From Amyelois transitella (Eukaryota; Arthropoda; Insecta; Lepidoptera; Pyralidae): a DNA stretch of 64,000 nt. This document shows, piece by piece, positions 40,701 to 52,704 of the stretch. Each line of letters opens with the position of its first letter. The first letter of the stretch is position 1. The DNA is taken from positions 7,130,001-7,194,000 of the forward strand of contig NC_083513.1 of the NCBI RefSeq assembly GCF_032362555.1. The letters run 5' to 3'. The notes under the pieces were generated by a model. It was not told the origin of the DNA, did no database searches, and saw only the letters and a list, made by a program, of their open reading frames with translations. Both the position numbers and the translations under genes were made by a program.

Positions 40701-43505
40701 CTTTGATTTTCTAAAGAAATTATAAAATTATCTGTTGACTGTTTCGTTATGAATTGATTAGCTTTTTTGACTATTTTTTTAGTTTTATGACGAGTTTTAT
40801 CATAACTCATATTTGTGTTATAACGATGACTTTCAAAGGTCATTTTAGAAACACACATGTCCTTATGAGTTTCAGTATCTATGAGTGTGTTTGAAAAATT
40901 TGTTTGGTGCTCAAATTTAAAAATTTTGGATTTAGACTCATAAGCATTATTTGTTATTGTGCTGTCTCCAGCAATGTAATGATTTTTCGCAAAAATATAT
41001 TTTCTATTAGATGATTTTTCCCACTGTTTAGGTAAAGATTTCTTTTGATGTAATGAATTGTACTGATTTGTTGGAAAATAATTTGTTTGCGTATTCAGTA
41101 TAGTTTTGACTAAATCTCGAGAAGTTATATGCTTTTTATCAAATAAATTACTTTGAAAGAGACCAGTATAATATGTTGAATTCAAGGGGTGGGGTACATA
41201 ATCATAAATAACCAATTCTTGATGGTTTCTAAGACGAACTTCCTGTTTCTTGTCTATGACACTCATAGAACTTAAGTTATGTTCTATAATTTGGTCATTT
41301 TCTGTATTATGGGAAATAATTGTGCCTGCTACATTTTCATGTAGAATTTTACTTCCATTATGTTTTAATTTTGTTTTCATTCCTTTGTTTTTTTCTTTAT
41401 GAATCTTCTTAACAGAGATATCAAAAACATTGGTTTTATTTCTTTTGTATGATTTTATTTCATAATCCCTTTCCTTCTTAGGTTTGCACGTTGTATGTTG
41501 TTTTGGGTCACTTATTGATAATACTGTCTCTATTCCTTTAAGCATCGCATCATTTTCTTCTGTGTTTCCATTAGGTATTGGAATTTGATATTTACTTGAT
41601 GTAGGTAAAATATCATGATTTAAGTTGTCTTTCTGTGAGCCATTTTCGAAAATTTGTTTTATTTGTTTGTTTTGAGAGGGAATCACCTTTGAAAGTGAAA
41701 TATTTAGCGACTTCTTTTTCTTTTTTCTTTTTGTTAATTTACCTGAAAGTGATAAATGTCGCGCAAATTTTTTAAACAAAGAAAGTCTGACATATTAAAA
41801 AAAAGGAATTTTGTTACTTTTTCTAAAATACCACTTACCCTTGATACCATTTCGCATTTGTGATACTCCTAGTTTCTTAGGGTTGCTTTTTAACATTTTT
41901 TCTACTATCTTTCTTACTTGGTTTCTTGTGTCACCTTCGGATACTTTTAGCTGTGTTTTTACATTTGCAGCGATTTCAGGTTTCATTTCTTTTTTCTGTA
42001 TTTCATCCCCAGAGTAAAATGTAATTAGTTTATTCAGAAGATTTGTTATTTCTTGCCAGTTCTTGAACTCTAAATTTGTATGTTTTGACTTATCGTTTCT
42101 ATCATAATCGTAATATGGACATAATAATAATAATATGTAAAATGGTATATTCTTATTATTTGATACATCTTCCTTTTCATCAACCTTAAAAAAATGTTAC
42201 TCTATATTTTTACTTTATTTATTTTAACAAAAAAATATTAAGTTACTAATACTTGTTAAGCATACGAATGCTTAACAAGTATTAGTAACTTAATATTTTT
42301 TTAATTTTAATATAAGTACGAACTTACCGTTGTTTTCACTTTTCTCGTCTGAGTGAATTTTAAAGTTCTGTTCAAGTTATCATTTACAATCTTATGTAGC
42401 TTACAATTACCTAAAAATTTCCCATTTAAATATATCCAATGGTATGGAGCAAGATCCTTATCTTTTTTACTAAAATATGCAGTCACTTTATATTCTTTCT
42501 TTTCAACTTTTAATTCCACTATATCATTTTCATCGATGCTAAACAATAATCCCAATGTTTGATAAATATCTCTATTTTTGTGAACTTTAAATATAATCTC
42601 ATTTTTTGAATCATCTCTCAGACTAATAGAAATGTTACTATGAACTAAAGATAGTTGTTTTAATAATGTTTTTATTTCTGTCAACTCGTTCAATGATTCC
42701 AACTTTCTGCTCTGAATATGCAAATTATAGAATAAACCACTGACTTCGACCTGTAACATATGGTAATATAAAATAATCATATCAATTTAAAGTACGGCAA
42801 ATATTAATCACTATCACCAGTAATTATGATACTTAGCAGAAAAAACATGTTATAATACGTATTATTGAATAAATGAGTGAATGATTATAAACTACACTCG
42901 TTAGGGTAAACGACGAAATGTTTAGACAAGCCATTATTATCAGAGCAACTCACCGTTGTGCCAACTGATGGCCTAGTACTCGTTTTAGCCAGATCTCTTT
43001 CTTTTCCTTTGTAAAATATTTTCACCCATGTGTCCTCACCTTTTTCAAATCGTGATGTTATTTTAACTTTCTGAGCAATGTTTATGAGATTTGCTAAGAA
43101 TTGACCACGGAAGCCATAAGTATTGGGTAGTGATTTTAGAGTATTTAAATCGACGCATTTGCTCGTACTGTATTTCTTTCCAAGAATATAAAAATCAGTT
43201 TCAGTAATGCCACACCCATTGTCAACTACTTGTATTTTGTTCTCCGCTATATCAATACGAACAGCAATAGATGTTGCTTTGGCATCCAAGGAATTGTAAA
43301 CCTAAAAGATAAATCAAGAATTGTACAGGAATCAAGAAAGGTGATATCTTGACTAAAGTATACTCGCCATGAAAATTGTATATTAATTTACGTATGAAAT
43401 AAATAAGTTACTTGCCAATTCTTCAACAACTCCTTTGAAATTATTGATATGAAGTGACGATGATATTAAACATTGAAGGTCTAGTGGAAGCTTTTTCAAT
43501 GCCAT
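37750..43505 (-). CDS. MLH3: MLH3, MutL-family mismatch-repair/meiotic recombination endonuclease
   Basis: Eleven exons, 5' to 3': 43505-43392, 43301-42954, 42750-42328, 42184-41839, 41742-39748, 39677-39601, 39521-39351, 39269-39140, 38932-38736, 38531-38412, 38019-37750. They join in frame to about 1396 aa (human 1453). N-terminal GHKL ATPase motifs: VVEELA, VVDNGCGI, YGFRGQFLAN and VGTTV. A 665-residue Asn/Lys-rich linker is encoded by one large exon. The C-terminal endonuclease has DQHAVHERIRLE (the DQHAx2Ex4E metal site), ACRYAIKFGD and FQCAHGRP. MLH3 pairs with MLH1 to resolve meiotic crossovers and aid mismatch repair. Two oddities: GFRGEAL has become GFRGQFL, and the exon 1-2 junction inserts about eight residues next to the catalytic Asn-Ser-Leu-Asp-Ala, so that donor site is uncertain. 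Confidence 0.92.
38085..38335. repeat. Lepidopteran interspersed repeat in an MLH3 intron
   Basis: Contains GGGTGAGTCAGGTTTTTACT, CGAAGCGACTTCCATCTGAC, CAGGGGAACTGACCC and GTGCAGGTTTTCTCATGATG, a set of words I know as a frequent repeat of moth genomes. Single copy in this window; class not assigned. Confidence 0.6.
42229..42301. repeat. Perfect hairpin, 35-bp arms, 3-nt loop
   Basis: Left arm 42,229-42,263 and right arm 42,267-42,301 are exact complements, separated by ACG. Its right end lies 27 bp from the MLH3 exon boundary at 42,328, so in the MLH3 pre-mRNA it would fold close to that exon's 5' splice site. Confidence 0.93.
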
Positions 43506-43913
43506 TTTAGCACAATCATTTCCAAGCAATGCTCATATGCGAACTAATGCTGTCAAAGTTTATAGGTATTATATTCATTTGTTTTTTTGTTTTTTTTTGG
43601 TAAAAAAAGAAGTTTGGCAATTGAAATATTTAATTGTACTGGTTAGATATAATTTTAAACAGCTACTTTAAACCTCCTTAGAACAATATAAATAAATGCA
43701 TGCCAAAAATCGCATCTTATTTTCATAGATACTTACTTAGTGCAAGTTGTTACTATGATTTATTGATATTTTTCGTTGAATATACCGTTCTTGCGGTAAT
43801 TTTAGAAAACTCTCTCTTCGTGCATGCCTATAGGATAGGCTGTGCATTGACTGTAATGAAAGAGTTTTATATATTTAGATATAATTTTAATTACTGATTT
43901 TGAACTGAAATGT

Positions 43914-44155
43914 CGGCCTTAGTGGCGCAGCGGTAGTGCGCTTGTCTATCACACCGGAGGTCCCGGGTTCGAATCCCGGCCAGGGCATGATGAGAAACGA
44001 ACTTTCTCTAATGGGTCTTGAATGTTTATCTATATAAGTATTTATTATAAAACATAGTATCGTTGGATCAGTATCTTTTAACACAAATTTTTAACTTACT
44101 TCGAGGCTTCGAACTCAATATTTGTTATCTTTCCCTTACTTATATATATGTATAA
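43914..44155 (+). repeat. tRNA-derived SINE, complete
   Basis: Same family as at 35,072. Box A TGGCGCAGCGG, box B GGTTCGAATCC, body GGGCATGATGAGAAACGAAC and ATAGTATCGTTGGA, AT-rich 3' end. Moderately diverged from the other copy. Confidence 0.9.
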
Positions 44156-45061
44156 TTTAAAAACCAATTAACACATGAAAATAAGTTATGCGTGTTTGTT
44201 GATTTGCCTGAAAGTGGGTTATAGTGAATAGTAATCGATTTCCGCTCAACCCTGAACTTCCATATGTTCCAATGAATTGAAATAGTCCAGTGGGTATTGG
44301 GGTAGTCACCACATGAGCCGCGGTATGCTTCACCGTGCTTTTCGTATATAAAAAACTTTTGGAAAACAAAATCATTTTAATATCAAATAAAAAAATTATT
44401 TCGGAAAATACTTTAATAAAATTTAGAAACTTTAGAAGTGAAATTATTTTTGTTTTTCAAATATAAAGTACTTGATTCAATAAACTTAATAATGTGTAGT
44501 TAACAGTAATAAAGGTAGTGCTAAAGACTAATTTGATGATCAATAACATGAGTAATTATTTAGAAGCGGAGATAAAATTGTTCTGGGAGTACGTGAAAAC
44601 GTAAGTATTTACCTATCTCTTAATCTAAAGTTTTTTAGATATTTAGGTAACTCTTTAACGATTATTTATCATATCATTAGGTTCCTATCATGTTCTCAAT
44701 AATATGCATATAGGATTCCGTTGAACGTGGCGTTTAACTACCAAATTTCAAGACTATTTGCCCAGTCTACCCCGTAAGGAATAAAAACTTTGTATTATGT
44801 GTGGAGGAACAACGTTATAATTTTCTTAAAATATTTTGTCAAAATTACTGGTATGAAATTAATCTCAAATTATTTACGTCGAACTTTTTAATTCTTATCT
44901 TCATATTTGCGGCCTGTTACTATAAGTATTGTCTGTTTCTTCCGTTAGCTAAGTAAGTGATAAGATTTATTCTAAGAAACTTAATTTATGGAACAACTTA
45001 AGTATGAGCAACCAGGTATGCTCGCACGATTAGGAAATGGGCAACAGGTGATTGAAGTAGC

Positions 45062-45490
45062 CGATATTATATATTGTAAACATGTAATAATAAAAATATT
45101 GTGTCTGTATATTTAGTATTTTTGACTGAAATGGATGAAGGGACTTCAATTTACATTTTTTTTTAAATTTATTGCTTTTTGCCTGCACGTACGAACACAC
45201 ATGCCACCGAAACCACTGAACGGATTTTCTTACACCAATTTCACCAATCAATTCGTTTTAACTCAGCAAAATATTTAATGTTTCTACAAAAAAAGTTATT
45301 ATCATTTGAATGAACTCATGATTTTGATATATGGACGTATTATAAATGTAAAGTGTGTTTGTGTTTGTTTGTCTGTTTTTCACGTCAGAACCACAGAACT
45401 GATGTCCATGAAATTTTATATATATATAGTGTTGAATACGTAGAAGGATATATGCTACTTTCCACGCCGACGGAGCCGCGGGCAAAAGCT
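45062..45490. repeat. Two retroposon-tail relics
   Basis: 45,085-45,140 resembles 52,725-52,790 and 19,745-19,810 (AAAAATATT-TGTCTGTA..TTTA..ATTTTTGACTGAAA). 45,345-45,490 reads TGTTTGTTTGTCTGTTTTTC, CAGAACTGATGTCCATGAAA, then GGAGCCGCGGGCAAAAGCT, the usual end of a very common lepidopteran element. Confidence 0.6.
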
Positions 45491-45662
45491 GTAAGAAGGC
45501 TTTAAAATAATAAGGGTTCATAATAACCTAATAGGTAAGGTATAAATACGTCAAATCGAAATAAATATGTAATCCTATGAAATCAATCTCATTAGATAAT
45601 TTCAAAAAAATATGACGCTATTCACCAGTTGTTGGTTAAATGACGGCCAAGGTTGAAGCGAA

Positions 45663-45745
45663 AGAAGTATGCAGGGATCGTTGAAAGTGCGAAATGTATC
45701 TGCCTACCCCGCCCGGAAGGAGGCGTAATTTATATATGTTTGTAA
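45663..45745 (+). repeat. Retroposon family R2 relic
   Basis: GAAGTATGCAGGGATCGTTG, then CTGCCTACCCCGCCCGGAAG, then GGCGTAATTTATATATG: the reverse complement of the R2 unit at 25,554, diverged. Confidence 0.65.
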
Positions 45746-46818
45746 TATGTAAAGACGTCGAAAGACAATAATGAAAATATTTGACCTAATAATATCGATG
45801 ATTTATTAATAACTGACCTGACCTACTTAGTCTGGGGTCAAGATGAATTGTACCAAGAATGTGTGAGAACATGTCTGACATATTGTGTTACACAAACCAC
45901 GAATTTGTCAGAAGGTGTTAGTTTAACGCAGGCAGCCGACTGCTAAAACTTTACTTGGCATTGAACCAAATCAATATTCGAGAAAATACTTTTATTGCCT
46001 TATTATTTAGATACTTAACTGAATTTCTTTCTTAGACGGCTAGCAACTTTTGGAATTTTTTGTAATAGCCTTCTTCTTGTGACTATATTGGATCCATCTA
46101 TGCGTAGGAAAAAAGACGACAAAGGCGCGTGTGTGATACCTACTGAATATTCTGTGGTCTATTTTATTACCAAGCTTTGGGGTTTCCCTTAAATGAATAC
46201 TTTTTCTGTGTTCAGAATATACGTAGTCACACCATTAAAATGGTAGTTTTAAGGCGGGTCGTCCATCATCAGCGACATCTTGCATATTTTAAGAGTATCG
46301 ACCATTCGCTAATAATACTTTTACCCTGTCGGAGTGTGTAATTGAAAGATCGATAAGAACACCTTCTAAGGAAAACTTTATGATAATTCCCTAGTTGTTG
46401 ATGAAAGCCTTTAAATATTTTAAAGAGATTTTTAAATAGAAATTAACAAAGATTTCTATCAAGAACCCTGTTAATTTTTTGGTCTTAATACCGTATGCAT
46501 TCTTATAACGCTGAACGTGGTCTGTAGTCTTTTCAAGACTTATTTTACGTTATAATGCCATAGGTATCAGCTATGATGGATTTCTGAAATTGGTCACGAG
46601 AGCCAATAGCAGGTTTATCCAAAAGAACGAGCGTTTAAAAATGTTTGTTTGATTTTTTTTCTATATTGCGTTCCATCAATGTACGTCATGGGAAGAGTAC
46701 AGTTAGCAAAATTCCTTAAAGTTGACGAATCTTTATCTCAACGACAGAGTTATTGCGTCCGTTGCCAAAACAATGTGAAGATAACCAAGGGATGACTTAT
46801 CCTTGGTAAAGAGGGTTG

Positions 46819-46887
46819 TATAAAAGCAGAAGAAATATTAGGAAGGACATCAGTGTTAGAGGAACCGTTCAGTATTCATCTTCCGGG
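46819..46887 (+). promoter_or_regulatory. Core promoter and noncoding first exon of family gene 1
   Basis: TATAAAAG at 46,819-46,826 is followed by an arthropod initiator TCAGT with its A at 46,852, 33 bp downstream, the canonical spacing. The short noncoding exon ends at CTTCCGG|GTAAGT (46,887). The intron then runs to TTTTTAG|ATG at 47,299. Confidence 0.85.
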
Positions 46888-47298
46888 GTAAGTTTACTGT
46901 TAATTTTTTTTGTGTTGAAAATATTTAAAACTATATCATGCCCCATCATTAGTTTTAAGTAGTAAAACTCGCAATGACATTCCAGGTATTTTTTACATTT
47001 GAATAAATTTTTTGAAATTTTACATTTCCTAGGTTTATAAACGTATCCTGGATCTGGCAGATTTCATAAAAATTAAATTATCAATTTGAAAGTTCACTGT
47101 TAAATACAATACAACACGCGTCACTGTTAAATAAATGTATGTTACATTCCGAATCCTCATTTTTGTCCCAATTCGAAAAAGAAATGATAAATATAATGAA
47201 ACAAATTATTTGAGAATAATTTATAGTTACTTATCTCGTTAAATTTTTGTTGTAAGTATACACTGAAGCGTTTATTAAATTATTAATTTTGTTTTTAG

Positions 47299-48791
47299 AT
47301 GTTCAAGGTGACGTTTATAGTTGTGGCTCTAGCCGTTTCCACACTTTCCGCCGAGCTCTCGCCTTCATATGCCAGTCTAGAAAAAAATGCTCCTTTCAAA
47401 CCAGACTTGAAGACTGCACCAGCGAATCAGGTGGAAGCTAAGCCTGAGCTAGAACATCCTATATATAGACCTGAAGAGCATAAGAAAGAAGGACGAGTCA
47501 AAATTCAGCCTGTCCGACCACAAGGATCTAGTTTGAATCATGATAGAATGCTGTCTGATCAACCTATTGAAGCCACTACTGAAGTCAATAGAATAGTAAG
47601 TAACATGATTTATTATGAAACTGTTCTTTATGTATGTTTGAATAGTAAAATATTGCTCAATATGGGTTAAATACTTTTGTTAGCAAACATAATAATATTT
47701 CTATCTTATAATGCAATAGGAATAGAGAACAGGTCAAAATGTTTTAATTTTTTTCAGGATAATTTAGCTATTCCAAATTATGGATTTGTTGCCAATCCGG
47801 TTGAAGTGGCATATCCAGATATTCCATACGCCCCAGGATATGGTTACGACAATGGATATTCTGGACCCCATGGGTAAGCAACATTTATGATTTTATTTTT
47901 TATAAATTCTTACTAGTTCTGATATTGTTGACAGTTATTACTAAATATATGAACCTTACGTTGTTATACGATCTTTTACATACAACCAAATTCTATCGAT
48001 TTTTTTCGACAAAGCAGAGAATACTGTCACTAATTTATTTCTATGATATCGCAGGAAGCGACTACAAAAGCACTAAAAAGTAGTGCATCAAAAATACCCG
48101 ACGCATGTTGATCTCATCCACACTGTCAAAAATTACCTACTCTTTTCTCGGCATACGGCTTGAAGTAAACAGATACGCTGTTATCAGAGAGAGAAAGTTC
48201 TTATACACTTCAAAACGAGTCAATAACTTTAAATAATTCCTTTTTTTTTTCAGCTACGAAATGTATGCCAATAACCCCAGTAATTACTATTTGGAACCCG
48301 ATACGTCTACTTTTGGATTACTGTGGAGCCAAGTACCGGACTCAAGGGTTAGTCTCAATAAATTTAAATTTTGGTTCCATGGTATTTCGTCCAACAATTC
48401 ACTTTAATCAATGGGCACTATGGATCTACTTTAGATGTCTTTTATTTAAGCACGTAGATTTATTTTTAATAAGTATTTTGTTTTATTTTTACAGACATTA
48501 GTAAGCTATGTTGGGAGGACAATTTCTTGGATTTTTGGCAGCATGTTCACTCTTTTCCTTGGTTCATTATTAACCGTTGGAGTCTGTACGTATACAAACT
48601 TATGCTCCATCGCTTTTCACGGGGTCGGACCAATCCATGAGGAAATGAGAGCTCTTATGTCACCAGAAAGATTGGAAAGAATTAGTAATGCAGCCGATTT
48701 TGTGAAGACAGCCATAGATAAATACCAGAAAATCCAAAAAGTTACTGATTCCGTTCCTGGCAGACAAAAGAGAGCTATTTTTAATTTTTGA
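47299..48791 (+). CDS. Secreted/membrane CxxTxxC-family protein 1, function unknown
   Basis: Exons 47299-47595, 47758-47873, 48254-48347 and 48495-48791 join to 267 aa. A signal peptide (FIVVALAVSTLSA) is followed by a Pro/Lys/Glu-rich region and a Tyr/Pro/Gly-rich segment (PNYGFVANP, PYAPGYGYDNGYSG) like cuticle or eggshell proteins. The last exon holds a hydrophobic glycine-spaced stretch (MFTLFLGSLLTVGVC), the knot CTYTNLC, then MSPERLERISNAADFVKTAI and KYQKIQ as an amphipathic helix. It ends after a dibasic RQKR site. It shares exon plan and last-exon motifs with the three genes that follow. The ATG is the first codon after the 5' UTR intron. I do not recognise a named family. Confidence 0.87.
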
Positions 48792-48994
48792 TTCTATTAT
48801 ACTTAACGTTTATCTTTTATTTTATTTACCTCTTTGAATATATAAGTGGTTGAATAAGGATCAAATGTTTTTTATTTTGTTTGAAATAAGAAAAGTTGTA
48901 GGTATCATATTCTTTTATTTTGGTATAAAGTAAAATAAATATAATATACCTAATGACACTGATGCAAATTGATAATATGAGTATTTATACAAAT

Positions 48995-49841
48995 TTATAA
49001 CGAATTTTGCATTGATTTATACTTATTATAAGCTTGAGTGAAATAGTACTCTATATCATCTAGATAAGGAATGCTAAAGTCACGGAACTCCGCAGAGAGT
49101 GGTTTCTCAATGATTAGGGTACAGTAGGGGGTGAATGCACAGAAGCCGATGACCAGGGCCATCCCTAGGAAGACCATAGCTCCATTAACGATGATCCACT
49201 TGCCGACCGAGAGAGCCTTTGAAGCAACAGTAGTTAGGGCTGTCTGAAAGTGAAAATATAACGATAAATAAAACTTCTTACTTGTATAATTACCGTAAAT
49301 TAAAAAAATAGGAAGAAAATATGTGTGGTATATCTACGTAGTTTGATTCTTAGAATGCTTAGATAATTATGTAGCAAGTATATACAAGACATAAACCTAC
49401 AATACATCTACATAGGTCATAATCACATCTAATAACAACATTTAAAAAAAGGAAAGGTATTATAAAAGCATATACTTACGATTGGATAAGAAATAATCTC
49501 GATTAGTGATGTTTCTGGTGGATTGATGTATTCAGTAACTGGATATTGGTCACTGGGTACTATTTGGAAGCTGAAAATTTAAATTGCATGTTAGTATAAT
49601 TAGGCAAAGTAGTAAAAAAAGTAATATTTAAATTGGAATAAAATTAACATGTATCTTAAACAAACGTCAAAGTCTTACTTAAAAACACTTACTCATAAGA
49701 ACTGGTAGATATCCTTTCCGTATTCGCCGGCGGTCTTACATTTGATCTGTGTTCAGGAAGAAGGTAGACTGGGTATGATGGTAGAGCTGCCATCACACTG
49801 GTGCTGTATATCAGGACAACGAAGAATAAAGTAGAAGCCAT
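48995..49841 (-). CDS. CxxTxxC-family protein 2, function unknown
   Basis: Exons 49841-49693, 49570-49480 and 49243-48995 join to 162 aa. Signal peptide (LFFVVLIYSTSVMA), then a short Pro/Tyr/Ser region. The last exon carries the hydrophobic WIIVNGAMVFLGMALVIGFC, the knot CAFTPYC, and the C-terminal IPYLDDIEYYFTQAYNKYKS-MQ. The Pro-x-x-x-hydrophobic ... KY ... Q pattern matches the other members, though this is the most divergent copy: it lacks the ATPER motif. It is convergent with gene 1 (about 200 bp between stops) and divergent from gene 3. An acceptor TTTTCAG abuts the ATG. Confidence 0.82.
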
Positions 49842-49951
49842 CTGAAAACACCAAATAAATAAAGAAATATTATTAATTTGTGTAAAACAAATCAAAATAA
49901 TGGAGTAAACAACATATAACATTTAACACAATAAAATTGAGGAAATCTTAC

Positions 49952-50056
49952 CTTAAAGAAATTTTTCTACTGAAATGTATCAATGTATCAAACTTTTCAA
50001 TGTCACTTTTAATGATTGAATACGAATTGAATAGTATTATTTCAAATTATATATAA
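49952..50056 (-). promoter_or_regulatory. Probable promoter and noncoding first exon of family gene 2
   Basis: On the minus strand TATATATAA (50,055-50,047) lies about 95 bp before a donor (CTTTAAG|GTAAGATTT) at 49,952. The intron then runs to CAG|ATG at 49,841. No clear TCAGT initiator is seen, so the start site is approximate. Confidence 0.5.
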
Positions 50057-50444
50057 GAATATTTAGCCATTAATTAATGAGAATATTTGAAATCCTTGTA
50101 GTTTTGATAATTACTTGCGTCACTTAAAGTTACAATTGAGTGATGACCTGATTACTGATTTTTATGAGTCATTTTGGTAATGAACTTAAAAAAAAATTGT
50201 GAAATTATTTACGATTTAACAAAGGCATGTCAATAACTTTTTATGCTATCTTCTCCAACGCCCTTAAATCAACAAAACCCTTTGTCAACAGAATCGCTGA
50301 CAAAGGAAACTATTTGAAAAAAGTGATATTCAAATCATGATAATTCATGTCGTAAAATCAGTAGCTACTTAAGTAATCCTTATTAGAGAATTATCGTTAC
50401 TGATATAATATTATATAACTTAATTACATTAGCGGTCATTAAGT

Positions 50445-50540
50445 TTTATATTTAAACGTTTGTCTTGATGTCCGTATAGTTTATTCGAATTTGCAGCTCC
50501 AAGCTTTTACAACAACAATAATTTCAATAAAATATTCAAG
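50445..50540 (+). promoter_or_regulatory. Probable promoter and noncoding first exon of family gene 3
   Basis: A TATA-like TTTATATTTAAA near 50,445 precedes a noncoding exon that ends TATTCAAG|GTAAGC at 50,540. Together with the gene 2 promoter it forms a roughly 400-bp divergent control region. Confidence 0.5.
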
Positions 50541-50628
50541 GTAAGCTTAGACAGTTTTATTATTGTGCCTCTGTGTACCGTACTTTTATATGGATTTATT
50601 TCAAACTAACTTCAAATTTTTTTTTCAG

Positions 50629-51590
50629 ATGTTCAAAGTTGTGTTATATTGTACTTCAATCTTATTAGCGGCAGCTTATGCTTCACATTACGACGAGTTC
50701 GACAACTATATTGACTATGGAGATAGACAATTCGACGTAAGTTAAATTTTAGTCCTTTTCTTTTATTTAGTATGCCGATACTGTTCTTGTGTCTTTTTAT
50801 CATGAGAGTTTCGAGTGATTGGTTTTTAGTGCAGTGGACGTTGAAATGTAAATTTTATGCACATAATTATTCAATTCTGAGAATCTCTTGGGATTATATT
50901 TGCCTTATGATAACCTTTCTTATGTATCTTTTGGTTTTGCAGAGCTTTGCCGTACCATATGTATATAAACCACCCAAGCACGAGAGAGTTGTAGTCGAGA
51001 AAGTTTCACCATATCTTGGTGATGGACAGAGTCACGTTTTGGTTCCTGCAGACCTTAAACCTGAAGTCGAAGTCACTGAAGTGGAAGTTTCCAAATTAGG
51101 TCTTGTTTCTACTGTAGTTTCTGTAAGTACAAAATAATTTCCGCTCATTTGTGTTGAATTTTTTTTTTAACTAATGCATAGTGGGGTACTTTTATAAAAT
51201 TAAATAATCACTTTTTTAATTTAATACAATTTAACCGGTTTTGTAGGTTTGCATATTTCTTTTCTGTACTTAGTAATAGTATCTTGACTTCTTATATTTT
51301 ATGAACTATGTGACACAAGTTTTTATTTTTATTTTCAGTGCATATTTGGATTAATAAAAAAAGGCATCCATTTCATACTTGGAAATATTGGAGCTCTTAT
51401 ACTTGGCACTCTCGCTGCTTTAGGAGTCTGCAATTTCACTCCGATTTGCGGGAAGCTCTCCGCTTACGAATCTTTGGTGGAAGTCCAAAGGGAGATCAGG
51501 TCGTTGGCGACTCCAGAACGAGTAGCGTCGGCAACAGAATTTGTACAAAATGCTATTAGGAAGTACAGATCCTTGCAAGATGCTCAATAA
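50629..51590 (+). CDS. CxxTxxC-family protein 3, function unknown
   Basis: Exons 50629-50736, 50943-51122 and 51339-51590 join to 179 aa. Signal peptide (VVLYCTSILLAAAYA), an Asp/Tyr-rich stretch (HYDEFDNYIDYGDRQFD), then a Val/Glu/Lys-rich segment (VEVTEVEVSKLGLVS). The last exon has the glycine-spaced hydrophobic ILGNIGALILGTLAALGVC, the knot CNFTPIC, REIRSLATPERVASATEFVQ and AIRKYRSLQDAQ. It is the closest to a family consensus. An AATAAA lies about 35 bp after the stop. The polybasic K-K before the hydrophobic segment and the knot after it would suit a single membrane anchor, but secretion with oligomerisation through the glycine face is equally possible. Confidence 0.88.
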
Positions 51591-51968
51591 TTTTAATTCT
51601 AGTATTTAAGTTATTTATTGAATTTAAATAAATATATTTTATTAATATAATATCGTTGTTTTTATAATTCCAATGATTGTCTTACAAAAATTTCAGACAC
51701 AAAAACGTTGCGTAGCTTGTGTAACATTTCTGACAAGTTTTAAAGTTAATAAACTGTGTTGAAAATATAAAATATTAGTAAATATTAGGTTTCACGTCTT
51801 CACATCCATAAAAATATTTTTGAAATCCTGTTGCTGTATTATATAAAGCTCTAGGCTGACATGATTATAAATACCTAGTCAAAACCACATAGGTATAACC
51901 TAAAACCGTAGAAGATAATAGTAATGTCATATTTTATCTATCTATCTATTGCACCTGAAACTTGAAGG

Positions 51969-52095
51969 GAGTCACGTCTTTATCCCTTACGGTGCAGATA
52001 GAGCTATCAATCTTAAAGGCCACGTCCAGCTGTATAGCTTAATGATGGCAATAGATTCAAATAGTGACAGTTAGCTCGCCTTTCAGAAATCTCAA
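51969..52095 (-). repeat. Retroposon R1, head-truncated
   Basis: AGTCACGTCTTTATCCCTTA through TTCAAATAGTGACAG; the head half is absent. Confidence 0.72.
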
Positions 52096-52704
52096 GTTTA
52101 AAACTGTCAAATAAATCGCAAAATGGTGTCACAACTATCACGGCGTCACATTCACCACTGCTATAGTCTTATTTAATTCCAAATTATATGCCTAGAACAG
52201 TAGCTAATGTACGTACAGATTTGTATTTTTTTGTGAGACTAGACTTTGCTATGCTCCGACAATGGCTCTCAAATGAATATTTCTATAAGGCATATTCTTA
52301 TCAGGGTTATTTATCGAAATCGAAGAGAAAAGAAGGACATAAGAATCGTGCATAATTTGTGATAGAATCCAGTTGGTCATAAAATAAATTTGGGATTATG
52401 AGGAGGATCAATTAGATACAAAATTTATAGTGATAACAATGAGAATGATAATCAAGATGAAAGAAGACAAACCGCAATCGAAAAATCTAATTAAGAAATA
52501 ATAAATATTTAAATTTATACGCATGTTTTATCATAATATAGTATTAAAGTAGGTATACCTGTCAAAAAAAATTCAAATTTGTTCTTCAATGGCCCTTAAA
52601 TTTGTATTTGGCATTTTGAGTCTTATCTGGGGGCACGGCAGTGCGCACTACACATGTGATACATACTAATAATCATATCTTGCGATGTCCAAGTTTATCT
52701 ATTT

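Larger units (their letters stand above)
43506..46815. other. Gene-poor stretch with repeats
   Basis: Holds a SINE, two degraded retroposon tails and an R2 relic. An ATG-led 22-codon frame at 44,521-44,605 (MINNMSNYLEAEIKLFWEY...) ends at a GTAAGT donor-like site and might be a first exon, but no downstream exon was found. Nothing else looks coding. Confidence 0.45.

Noticed and set aside
44521-44605. Possible first exon MINNMSNYLEAEIKLFWEY with a GTAAGT donor
   Set aside because: No acceptor with a compatible open frame was found downstream, and the frame also ends at a stop within the donor. Too short to support alone.
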